The notes beneath the pieces are model-generated. The model did not search any database. It was given only the letters and a program-made list of their open reading frames with translations, and was not told where the DNA came from. DNA of 64,000 nucleotides from Rhodococcus zopfii NBRC 100606 = JCM 9919 (GTDB lineage: Bacteria; Actinomycetota; Actinomycetes; Mycobacteriales; Mycobacteriaceae): assembly GCF_001895025.1 (NCBI RefSeq), contig NZ_BCXI01000013.1, positions 124,001 to 188,000 of the forward strand, read 5' to 3'. The position numbers and the translations under genes are program-made. How positions within the stretch are numbered: the stretch's first letter is position 1; the number at the start of each line of letters is the position of its first letter. This document shows, one piece after another, positions 52,530-60,477 of this stretch.

Positions 52530-53453
52530 TCATGGCCTCCGGACCACTTCCGCGCCTTCGTATTTCATGAGATCCAGAGCGTATCCCACGTACAGTTGTG
52601 CCACTTCCTCAGCGCTCATACGTCCTCCCTCGCTCCACCAGGTCGGGAGCGCAGTGCACATCGAGACCACCGCACGGGAGGCGTCCTCGGGGTTCCGGAC
52701 GTGAAAGGCCCCGGCGTGCACCGCGGCCAGGACCTGTTCGTCCACCACAGCCTGTTGCCAGTTCCGCTTCGCGGCGATGATTCGCCGGTTCTCCGGTGTC
52801 AGAGCGCGCATCTCACTGGTTCCGATGAAGCCCAGTTCGCGACGGTGGGTGTGGTACAGAGCGAGGTTCTCGACGAGCAGACTGAAGACGGCGACGGGTT
52901 CCTGTCCGACTCCCTCCGCGAGGGCTGCTTCGGTTCTCCGGGCCAGGTCGTCCATCGTCACCTGATAGATCGTCATCAGGATGTCCTGTTTGCTCTTGAA
53001 GTAGTTGTAGATTCCGGGCACCGAGAGACCGCATCGCTTGGAGATGTCGCGCATGCTCGTGCCGTGGTATCCCACCGCCGACATCTCGTTCAGCGCCGCC
53101 TGCACCACGGGCGTCAGGACGAGCGGTTCGTATCTGCGCCACTGGAGAGGCCCCTCGTGATCCGTGGCGGATCCAGCCGGAATCCCGGCGGAGGTTCCGG
53201 CTTCTCCGAACGGCCCCGGGCGCGACGGGGGCCTGACCTCGAGTATGTCGGCCGGTGTCGTTCCCAGGGCGTCGGCGATGCGGTTCAGCCGATCGACGGT
53301 CAGGTTCGTCCTGCCGTTCTCGATCTGGCTCAGCGTTGCGGGGCTGACGTCGATGCGGCGCGCAAGTGCCCGCAGACTCATTTCACGGGCCATTCGTGCA
53401 CTACGCACCCTGGCCCCGGTCGATTCCCGTGCACCGACTTCGGACGAGCCCAT
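52530..53453 (-). CDS. XRE-TetR fusion regulator
   Basis: A 307-residue protein with two DNA-binding domains. Residues about 14-75 form an XRE/Cro helix-turn-helix (LRALARRIDVSPATLSQIEN). A linker follows, then from about residue 110 a TetR helix-turn-helix (MRDISKRCGLSVPGIYNYFK) and a TetR ligand-binding region (from about 155). ATG 53453 has GGGGTGGGG adjacent. The protein is divergent from a cyclase/acyl-CoA synthetase operon and a GTTTA...TAAAC palindrome lies between them; it probably controls both itself and that operon. The effector is presumably a CoA ester or carboxylate from the pathway (inference). Confidence 0.85.
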   Translation of the reverse strand: MGSSEVGARESTGARVRSARMAREMSLRALARRIDVSPATLSQIENGRTNLTVDRLNRIADALGTTPADILEVRPPSRPGPFGEAGTSAGIPAGSATDHEGPLQWRRYEPLVLTPVVQAALNEMSAVGYHGTSMRDISKRCGLSVPGIYNYFKSKQDILMTIYQVTMDDLARRTEAALAEGVGQEPVAVFSLLVENLALYHTHRRELGFIGTSEMRALTPENRRIIAAKRNWQQAVVDEQVLAAVHAGAFHVRNPEDASRAVVSMCTALPTWWSEGGRMSAEEVAQLYVGYALDLMKYEGAEVVRRP

Positions 53454-53466
53454 TCCCCACCCCCAT

Positions 53467-53483
53467 GTTTACAAATTCTAAAC
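53467..53483. promoter_or_regulatory. Palindrome GTTTACAAATTCTAAAC, candidate operator
   Basis: Five-base arms GTTTA/TAAAC flank a 7-nt AT-rich centre, 14-30 bp upstream of the XRE-TetR start. On that strand the centre reads TAGAAT, a good -10 element, so binding would block the regulator's own promoter. Confidence 0.45.
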
Positions 53484-53652
53484 GTCTTTCCCATCATGCC
53501 TGATGGATCCTCCGACGCGGAGAGAATTATCCGTTGATGGCCAGATCATTTGACCGGTGCGTGCTGTTGACATCCCGCGAATGTGACGTGCATCATGATC
53601 GCACACCGAGCGGGTGATCGCTCTGGTGTTCATCCCCGACGGAGGAGAAGAG

Positions 53653-54627
53653 ATGACGGACATCGCAGCCCCCTCGATGCGCGAACTGCTCGGGCAGGAC
53701 ACTCCGAGCAATTGGGGCAAATGGGGAGCGGACGACGAGTTGGGCGCCCTGAACTATCTCGACGCACGGGAAGTGTTGCGCGGGGTCCAGCACATCAAGT
53801 CCGGCGAGACCTTCACGTTGCAGATCCACATGGGCCGCACCGAAAGCCCGGGCGACCCGCTGTGGCCCGGCCGCGAGGGCATCAAGCGGCAGAATGTTCT
53901 CGACGAGAGCACGTGGGACGGTGACGGAGCGCCCGCGTTCCCCGGCGGTCTGCACTACGCCGACGACACTGCTCTGGTCTTCCTTCAGGGATCCACCCAG
54001 TACGACGCGCTCGGCCACGTCTGGTACGACGGAAAGCTCTGGAACGGATACGACGCCCGCAGCACCGTCGGAGGCATGGACAAGGCCTCCGTGCTCCCCA
54101 TCGCCGAAAAGGGTGTCGTCGGGCGCGGCGTGCTGATCGACATGGCCCGCCACCGCGGCAAGCGCAGTCTCGACAAGGGCGAAACGTTCGACCACCGCGA
54201 CCTCGAGGAAGCCGCGGCCGCGCAGGGCGTGACCATCGAACCGCACGACATCCTGCTCATCCGCACCGGATGGCTCACCTACTGGTACGAACTGAACAAT
54301 CCCGAGCAGTTCTACGACGGCTTCTGCGAGCCGGGTCTGACCTATTCCCGCGATCTCGTGGAGTGGTTCCAGGACAAGGAGATTCCCAACCTGGTCACCG
54401 ACACGATCGCGAACGAGGTGACCTACGAACCCGAAAGTGGCGTCGCACTTCCGCTGCACTGCGCCCTGATGCGCAATCTCGGCGTCACACTCACCGAGAT
54501 CGCCTGGCTCGACGATCTCGCCGAGGCGTGTGCCGCCGACGGCCGATGGAGCTTCCTCTACGTCGCTGCGCCTCTGAAGATCGTCAACGGCACCGGCGCC
54601 CCCGTCAATCCCGTCGTCATCCGCTGA
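53653..54627 (+). CDS. Cyclase-family (kynurenine formamidase-like) protein without canonical metal motif
   Basis: A 324-residue protein of the PF04199 cyclase family, enzymes that hydrolyse amides, lactones or esters with a metal. The canonical H-x-G-T-H-x-D-x-P-x-H is replaced by QGSTQYDALGHVWYDGKLW (about residues 115-133): the first two histidines are absent, while D and the last H remain. Related GSTQ-type proteins form a subgroup of unknown chemistry. ATG 53653 follows GGAGGAG. The acyl-CoA synthetase starts 10 bp downstream, so the pair likely opens and activates a ring or ester product. Confidence 0.83.
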   Translation: MTDIAAPSMRELLGQDTPSNWGKWGADDELGALNYLDAREVLRGVQHIKSGETFTLQIHMGRTESPGDPLWPGREGIKRQNVLDESTWDGDGAPAFPGGLHYADDTALVFLQGSTQYDALGHVWYDGKLWNGYDARSTVGGMDKASVLPIAEKGVVGRGVLIDMARHRGKRSLDKGETFDHRDLEEAAAAQGVTIEPHDILLIRTGWLTYWYELNNPEQFYDGFCEPGLTYSRDLVEWFQDKEIPNLVTDTIANEVTYEPESGVALPLHCALMRNLGVTLTEIAWLDDLAEACAADGRWSFLYVAAPLKIVNGTGAPVNPVVIR

Positions 54628-54637
54628 AAGACGAGTC

Positions 54638-56296
54638 ATGAGCATCTACGACGAGAAGGTGTGGCTGGCGCAGTACAGTCCGGCTCAGCGTCAGCCGCGC
54701 ACCATCGAGTACGACAACGCCCTGGCGATGTTCGACGCTACGGTCGAGCGCAACCCCGACGGCGACATCATCCGGTACTTCGACGGCCGGATCACCGCCC
54801 GTGAGCTCGACGAGTTGAGCGATGCATTCGCCGCCGGCATCACCGATGCGGGATTCCGGCCCGGCGAACGGGTGGTGATCTACGCGCAGAACATTCCGCA
54901 ATTCGTCATCGCTCAGCTCGGCACCTGGAAGGCCGGCGGAACCGCGGTGTCCGCCAACCCGATGTACCGTGCACGCGAACTCGAGGAAATCCTCCGCGAT
55001 TCCGGCGCCACGGTGCTGGTGGCACTGCAATCGCTGTACAAGGACGTCGCCGAGAACGTCGTCGGGTCGACCGGCGTGCGGACGGTGATCACCACTTCGG
55101 AACTCGACTTCCAGAGCGCGAACAGCGGGACGCTCGCAGGCGCGGAGCGCGTCGACTGCCCGGGCACGATCGACCTGGTGACGATGCTCGAGCGCTTCCG
55201 TGGAACGCCCGTACCCGCGGTCGACGTCGGCCCCGACACGGTGGCGTTCCTGACCTACACATCCGGAACCACCGGGCCCCCGAAGGGCGCAATGACCACG
55301 CATCGCAACGTGGCGTTCAACGCGCAGACCTATCGCGACTGGATCGGAATCGACGCCGACGACGTGATTCTCGGTGTCGCCCCGCTGTTCCACATCACCG
55401 GCCTCGTCGGGCACATCGCTCTGTCCCTGCTGACAGGTGCCCCGCTGGTGCTGATGTACCGCATGGACCCGGAAGCAACCATCGAGACCATCCAGCAGCA
55501 GCGCGTCACCTTCACCGTCGGCTCGATCACCGTGTTCATCGCGCTGATGAACTCGGAGAATTCCAGCCGTGAGGCCTTGCAGAGCCTGACCAAGATCTGC
55601 TCGGGTGGGGCACCGATTCCGCCCAGCACCCTGGCCGCGTTCGAGGAGAAATTCGGGCACTACATCCACAACATCTACGGTCTGACCGAGACGACATCCC
55701 CCTCGCACTGCGTACCGTTCGGGACGAGGGCCCCGGTCGACGAACTCACCGGCGCCACCTCGGTCGGGGTGCCGGTCTACGACACGGTGGTACGCATCGT
55801 CGACGACAACGGAAACGACCTGCCGCCGGGCGAGATCGGTGAGCTGGTGACCGCCGGCCCGCAAGTCGTGGCCGGATACTGGAACAAGCCCGAGGCCACG
55901 GCGAAGTCGATCCCGAACGGGGTCCTGCACACCGGCGACGTCGGATACATGGACGCCGACGGCTGGTTCTACATCATCGATCGCAAGAAGGATCAGATCA
56001 ACGCGAGCGGCTACAAGGTGTGGCCGCGTGAGGTCGAGGACGTCCTCTACGAACACGACGCCGTCCGTGAAGCCGCCGTGGTCGGAGTCCCCGACTCGTA
56101 TCGGGGAGAAACGGTCAAGGCCTTCGTCAGCCTCCGACCCGGATCATCGGCAACACCCGAAGAGCTCATCGCGTTCACCAAGGAACGACTCGCCACCTAC
56201 AAGTGCCCTCGGGAAGTCGAGATCATCGCCGAGATCCCGAAGACAGCCACCGGAAAACTACTGCGCCGAGAATTGCGCACCGTCCCCGAGCCGTAG
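54638..56296 (+). CDS. AMP-forming acyl-CoA synthetase
   Basis: A 552-residue ANL-superfamily ligase that activates a carboxylate with ATP and CoA. Motifs: P-loop TYTSGTTGPPKGAM (about 205-218), YGLTETTSP, the hinge HTGDVGYMDADGWFYIIDRK, KVWPREVE, and catalytic lysine in PKTATGKLLRREL near the C-terminus. It is encoded 10 bp after the cyclase-family gene, controlled by the divergent XRE-TetR regulator. The substrate is probably the ring-opened carboxylic acid (inference). It is not the ligase represented by the remnant at 20855-21359. Confidence 0.92.
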   Translation: MSIYDEKVWLAQYSPAQRQPRTIEYDNALAMFDATVERNPDGDIIRYFDGRITARELDELSDAFAAGITDAGFRPGERVVIYAQNIPQFVIAQLGTWKAGGTAVSANPMYRARELEEILRDSGATVLVALQSLYKDVAENVVGSTGVRTVITTSELDFQSANSGTLAGAERVDCPGTIDLVTMLERFRGTPVPAVDVGPDTVAFLTYTSGTTGPPKGAMTTHRNVAFNAQTYRDWIGIDADDVILGVAPLFHITGLVGHIALSLLTGAPLVLMYRMDPEATIETIQQQRVTFTVGSITVFIALMNSENSSREALQSLTKICSGGAPIPPSTLAAFEEKFGHYIHNIYGLTETTSPSHCVPFGTRAPVDELTGATSVGVPVYDTVVRIVDDNGNDLPPGEIGELVTAGPQVVAGYWNKPEATAKSIPNGVLHTGDVGYMDADGWFYIIDRKKDQINASGYKVWPREVEDVLYEHDAVREAAVVGVPDSYRGETVKAFVSLRPGSSATPEELIAFTKERLATYKCPREVEIIAEIPKTATGKLLRRELRTVPEP

Positions 56297-56412
56297 CCCG
56301 ACTCGCCCGTCACGCCGGACCGGGCCGGTGCATCCAGGCTCGTTCGCCGTCCCGGTCCGGCGCACGCGGGCATGATGGAACCGGATGGGCCTTTCGGCTA
56401 CGGGAGTGCGTC

Positions 56413-57654
56413 ATGACCGTTCGTCGGGTGATCGTCGTCGGTGCCGGTGTCGTCGGCCTGTCCACCGCCTGGTTCCTGCAGGAACACGGGGTCGACGTCA
56501 CGGTGCTGGACCGCACGGGTGTCGCCGCGGACGCCTCGTGGGGCAACGCGGGGTGGCTGGCCCCGGCGTTGACGCTGCCGCTGCCCGAGCCGTCGGTGCT
56601 GCGCTACGGACTGCGGTCCGCGCTGACGCCGTCGTCGCCGGTGTACGTGCCGCCCACCACCGACCTGCGGTTGCTGCGATTCCTCGCCGGTTTCGCCCGC
56701 AACTGCACACCCGGTCGCTGGCGCGCCGCGCTGGCGGTGTTCGTGCGGGCGAACCGGGTGGCGCTGGACGCGTACGACGACCTGATCCGCGGCGGGCTCG
56801 CCGAGCAGACCCGCACCGCCGATCCGTTCCTGACCGCGTTCCTCTCCGAGCAGGATCGGCAGGGTCTGCTCGACGAATTCGAGCAGGTGCGGGCCGCCGG
56901 CGGCGAGGTCGAGTGCGAACTCCTCGACCGCGACACCGTCCGGTCGCTCGAGCCGTTACTCGGCGACGCGGTCCGGGCCGGGGTCCGGATTCGCGGGCAG
57001 CGGTTCATCGATCCCCCACGGTTTCTGGCGGCGCTGGCAGACTCCGTGCGCGAGCGCGGCGGTGAGATCGTCGCCGGGTTCGACGCCGAGTCGGTGCGTC
57101 CGCGCGCGGATGTCGCGGAGGTTGTCGCTGCGGGCGGCGATGCTCGCTCCGCGGACACGGTGGTCCTCGCGACCGGCGCGCGACTCGGCGACCTGGCGGG
57201 GCCGTTCGGGGTGCGGACGATCGTGCAGGCCGGTCGCGGCTACAGCTTCAGCGTCCGCCCCGCGGAACTGCCCAAGAACCCCATCTACTTTCCGACCCAG
57301 CGGGTCGCGTGCACACCACTGCACGACCGGTTGCGGATCGCCGGGATGATGGAGTTCCGCAGCCCCGACGCGCCGTTCGATCCGCGGCGGGTGCAGGCCA
57401 TCGTCGAGGCCACCCGTCCGCTGCTCGGCGGGATCGATTGGTCCGCACGGGAAGAGGAGTGGGTGGGGTCTCGCCCGTGCACCGCGGACGGGCTTCCGCT
57501 GGTCGGCGCCACCCGGTCGGCGCGGGTGTTCGTCGCGGGCGGGCACGGCATGTGGGGGGTGGCGCTCGGTCCGCTGACCGGACGGATGCTCGCGCAGGCG
57601 GTGGCGACCGGAACTCCGGATCCGCTTCTGCGCCACTTCGATCCCCTGCGGTGA
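56413..57654 (+). CDS. DadA-like FAD-dependent amino-acid dehydrogenase/oxidase
   Basis: A 413-residue flavoprotein. The N-terminal dinucleotide loop is VVGAGVVGLSTAWFLQEHGV (about 8-27), followed by ASWGNAGWLAP, a family signature for D-amino-acid dehydrogenases. The substrate domain (residues about 90-300) and the late FAD motif (HGMWGVALGPLTGRML) complete it. ATG 56413 has GGGAG upstream. The stop is 3 bp from the convergent hutH stop, with no terminator between. Amino-acid oxidation next to hut genes is a plausible theme, but the substrate is unproven. Confidence 0.88.
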   Translation: MTVRRVIVVGAGVVGLSTAWFLQEHGVDVTVLDRTGVAADASWGNAGWLAPALTLPLPEPSVLRYGLRSALTPSSPVYVPPTTDLRLLRFLAGFARNCTPGRWRAALAVFVRANRVALDAYDDLIRGGLAEQTRTADPFLTAFLSEQDRQGLLDEFEQVRAAGGEVECELLDRDTVRSLEPLLGDAVRAGVRIRGQRFIDPPRFLAALADSVRERGGEIVAGFDAESVRPRADVAEVVAAGGDARSADTVVLATGARLGDLAGPFGVRTIVQAGRGYSFSVRPAELPKNPIYFPTQRVACTPLHDRLRIAGMMEFRSPDAPFDPRRVQAIVEATRPLLGGIDWSAREEEWVGSRPCTADGLPLVGATRSARVFVAGGHGMWGVALGPLTGRMLAQAVATGTPDPLLRHFDPLR

Positions 57655-57657
57655 GGG

Positions 57658-59199
57658 TCACGGCAAGGGGCCGACGACCGCCTCGGCCGCGGCGACGAGT
57701 TCACCCGACGCGGCCATGGCGACCGCCTCGTCGATCTCCGGCGCGAGATGCCGGTCGGCACCGGGACCGGGTACGCGACGGCGCAACGCATCGCGGACCG
57801 CGGCGGTTCCCGCCGCCGGGACGAGCGGGGATCGAAGATCCAGAGCCCGTGCAGCGGTGAGCATTTCGATCGCCAGCACGCGGGTAAGTCCGTCCAGTGC
57901 GCGGCGCAGTTTACGGGCCGCGGACCACCCCATCGACACGTGGTCCTCCTGCATCGCCGACGACGGAATCGAGTCGACACTCGCCGGTGCCGCCAGCCTC
58001 TTCAGCTCCGCGACGATGCCGGCCTGCGTGTATTGCGCGATCATGTGGCCGCTGTCGACGCCGGGATCGCCGGCGAGGAACGGCGGCAGACCGTGGTTGC
58101 GCGCGACGTCGAGCATCCGGTCCGTGCGGCGTTCGCTGATGCTCGCCACATCGGCGACGGCGATCGCGAGGAAGTCGAGGACGTAGCCGAGCGGGGCGCC
58201 GTGGAAGTTGCCGTTCGATTCGATACGCCCATCGGCTGTGACAACGGGATTGTCGATGGCCGAGGATAATTCGCGGACAGCGACCTGCTCGGCGTGCGCG
58301 AGGGTGTCACGGGCAGCACCGGCGACCTGCGGGGCGCAGCGCAGCGAGTACGCGTCCTGGACGATCGGGCAGTCGTCGGTGCGGTGGCTGGCGACGATCC
58401 CCGACCCGGCGAGCAACCGCGTCATGTTCGCCGCCGCGGTCGCCTGGCCGGGGTGCGGGCGCAGCGCGAGCAGATCGGCGGCGAAGACCCGGCCGGTCCC
58501 GAGCAGCGCTTCGACACTCATGGCCGCGGCGATGTCGGCGAGCCGCAGCAGATTTGCGAGGTCGCGGCTCGCGAGCACGAGCATGCCGAGCATTCCGTCC
58601 GTGCCGTTGATCAGCGCCAGCCCCTCCTTCTCTGCGAGAACCACCGGTGTGCAGCCCGCCTCGGCGAGTGCCTGCACTGCCGGCAGGGCGGTACCGGCGC
58701 GATCGCGAACAGTGCCCTCCCCGATCAGGGCGAGCGCAACATGCGCGAGCGGCGCGAGGTCGCCGGAGCAGCCGAGACTGCCGTGCTCCGGCACGATCGG
58801 GGTGATCCCGGCGTCCAGCATGGCCGCGTACGCGACGGCGGTTTCGCCGCGGACGCCGGTGCGTCCGGTGGCCAGGGTGGACACGCGCAGCAGCATCATC
58901 GCCCGCACGACCTCCCGTTCGACCTCGGGGCCCGTTCCCGCGGCGTGGGAGCGCACGACGCTGCGCTGGAGCCGGGCCCGGTCCTCGGTGGGGATGTGCC
59001 GGGTGGCGAGTGCACCGAAGCCGGTGGAAATGCCGTACACCGGCCGGTCGTCGCGGGCCAGTGCGTCGACGAGGGCGCGGCCGTCGGCGATCGCGGTCAG
59101 CGCCTCGCCGGACAATCGGACCGATGCGTCGCCGCGCGCGACCCGCACCACCTCGTCGGGGGTGACGGGTCCGATTCCGACGACGACCTCACCGGCCAT
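57658..59199 (-). CDS. hutH: Histidine ammonia-lyase
   Basis: First step of histidine catabolism: deaminates histidine to urocanate. At 513 residues it has the self-processing MIO site in GSLGCSGDLAPLAH, with Cys-Ser-Gly (not Ala-Ser-Gly) as in other actinobacterial HutH, and the active-site tyrosine in YGISTGFG. IDNPVVTADGRIESNGNFHG and EDHVSMG complete the signature. ATG 59199 is 44 bp after the PadR gene, same strand. It is 5 kb from hutUIG and on the other strand. Confidence 0.95.
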   Translation of the reverse strand: MAGEVVVGIGPVTPDEVVRVARGDASVRLSGEALTAIADGRALVDALARDDRPVYGISTGFGALATRHIPTEDRARLQRSVVRSHAAGTGPEVEREVVRAMMLLRVSTLATGRTGVRGETAVAYAAMLDAGITPIVPEHGSLGCSGDLAPLAHVALALIGEGTVRDRAGTALPAVQALAEAGCTPVVLAEKEGLALINGTDGMLGMLVLASRDLANLLRLADIAAAMSVEALLGTGRVFAADLLALRPHPGQATAAANMTRLLAGSGIVASHRTDDCPIVQDAYSLRCAPQVAGAARDTLAHAEQVAVRELSSAIDNPVVTADGRIESNGNFHGAPLGYVLDFLAIAVADVASISERRTDRMLDVARNHGLPPFLAGDPGVDSGHMIAQYTQAGIVAELKRLAAPASVDSIPSSAMQEDHVSMGWSAARKLRRALDGLTRVLAIEMLTAARALDLRSPLVPAAGTAAVRDALRRRVPGPGADRHLAPEIDEAVAMAASGELVAAAEAVVGPLP

Positions 59200-59243
59200 C
59201 GTTGCCTCCCGAATGCGCGCTCGAGGTCGTTGTGGGCTTCGAG

Positions 59244-59807
59244 TCATTGTGGGCGTCCCCCCGGCCCGGCGGGGTCGTCTTGCGGATTCGGGCCGGTCAG
59301 GCGGTCCCCGACGCGGTCGAACCAGTCGAGCACGGCGCGTTCGTAGATCAGGCCGAACTCGAGAGTGGACGCGAAGTAGGGGTCGGCTCCGTCGAGCGCG
59401 GCAGCGTGTTCGTACTCGGCAAGCTGCCGTTCGTGCGCGGCGCGGTGGGTCGCGAGCATCTCGGCGAGTCGCTCGGGCGGCAGGTGCCCGCCGAAGGCGA
59501 CGGTCAGCAGCAGCGGATAGCGGATGTTCTCGGGGCCGGGTTCGCGGGTGATCCAGTGCGCGAAGGCGCGGCGGCCGTCGTCGGTGACGGTGTAGGGCTT
59601 ACGGTCGCGCGGGCCCTTCTCTCCCGCCTCGATCAAGCCCGCGGCCTCCATCGCCGCGAGTTCCCGGTACACCTGGCTGGTGGTGACGGACCAGAACTTG
59701 CCGATCCGGTCCTGTGCGGTCGCGACCAGGTCCCATCCGGTCTTCGGACCCTCGTGCAGGAATCCGAGCAGCGACGCCGCGGTCGCGTTGAGGGGTCGGG
59801 CTGCCAT
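59244..59807 (-). CDS. PadR-family regulator
   Basis: A 187-residue regulator. The winged helix LLGFLHEGPKTGWDLVATAQ, then FWSVTTSQVYRELAAMEAAG and KPYTVTDDGRRAF, is characteristic. The C-terminal helical domain (Vir/PadR effector-binding type) follows. AAGGAA precedes ATG 59807. It is transcribed toward hutH, suggesting it forms an operon with hutH and may regulate it and itself; two ATTCCAC motifs lie upstream between it and the divergent DUF1707 gene. Confidence 0.88.
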   Translation of the reverse strand: MAARPLNATAASLLGFLHEGPKTGWDLVATAQDRIGKFWSVTTSQVYRELAAMEAAGLIEAGEKGPRDRKPYTVTDDGRRAFAHWITREPGPENIRYPLLLTVAFGGHLPPERLAEMLATHRAAHERQLAEYEHAAALDGADPYFASTLEFGLIYERAVLDWFDRVGDRLTGPNPQDDPAGPGGRPQ

Positions 59808-59829
59808 CGCTGTTCCTTACGTCCGAGGG

Positions 59830-59885
59830 TTGACATTCCACTGTGGCATATCGCATGCTGATGTACGCGACATTCCACAATGGAA
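59830..59885. promoter_or_regulatory. Divergent promoter with two GACATTCCAC operator-like repeats
   Basis: GACATTCCAC occurs at 59832-59841 and 59869-59878. The first overlaps a TTGACA -35 box (59830-59835) and contains CCACTGTGG; the second belongs to palindrome TTCCACAATGGAA (59873-59885). It lies between the PadR gene and the DUF1707 gene, the likely PadR binding region. Confidence 0.5.
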
Positions 59886-59901
59886 GATCCGGGGAGGGAT
59901 C

Positions 59902-60369
59902 ATGGAGTACGCACCCGCTCCCGAACTACGAATCTCCGACGCCGACCGCGAACGGCTCGTCGAGATCCTCGGTACCCACGTCGGCACCGGCCGCCTGACC
60001 CTCACCGAGTTCGACGCGCGCGTCGCCCGGGTGTACCGGGCCGTCACCGAGAACCAGGCACGGCAGGTGCTCGCCGACCTTCCCGCCCCTGCACCTCCGG
60101 CCCCGCCTCGGCACCCGCTGCGGGACCCCCTGCGCGGGCTTCCGTTGCATCAGCGCATCGAATGGTCGGTGTGGCTCGCTGTCGGCGTTCTGAATCTCGC
60201 GATCTGGGGCCTCGTGTCGGTCGCGGCCGGCACGGTCGTCTACCCCTGGCCGGTCTGGGTGATCGGGCCGTGGGCCCTGGTCCTGCTGGGCCGCACCGCG
60301 CTGGGCGTCGAGGGCGGGTGCGCGGCGAGCATCCACCGGCGCCCTGCGCCCCGTGCGTGGTTCCGGTAG
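59902..60369 (+). CDS. DUF1707-domain two-helix membrane protein
   Basis: A 155-residue protein. The N-terminal DUF1707 motif reads LRISDADRERLVEILGTHVG, then TGRLTLTEFDARVARVYRAV (about residues 9-48). A proline-rich linker (PAPAPPAPPRHP) precedes two hydrophobic helices (WLAVGVLNLAIWGLVSVAAG and WPVWVIGPWALVLLG). GGGGAGGG lies before ATG 59902. Such proteins are common in actinobacteria and of unknown role. It is divergent from the PadR gene and probably under its control, which recalls PadR-DUF1707 pairs. Confidence 0.85.
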   Translation: MEYAPAPELRISDADRERLVEILGTHVGTGRLTLTEFDARVARVYRAVTENQARQVLADLPAPAPPAPPRHPLRDPLRGLPLHQRIEWSVWLAVGVLNLAIWGLVSVAAGTVVYPWPVWVIGPWALVLLGRTALGVEGGCAASIHRRPAPRAWFR

Positions 60370-60477
60370 CGGCCACTGCCAGAACCGCGCACGAGCACGG
60401 GGGTCGCGGGAGGCTACGAGAACCCGGAGGTTCTGGGATAGTCGAGCCATGCGACCGCAGCACCCCGGACCCCGCTG

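Noticed and set aside
53582-53597. CRP-like TGTGA-N6-TCATG upstream of the cyclase gene
   Set aside because: One good half-site and one weak half; insufficient without a motif scan.
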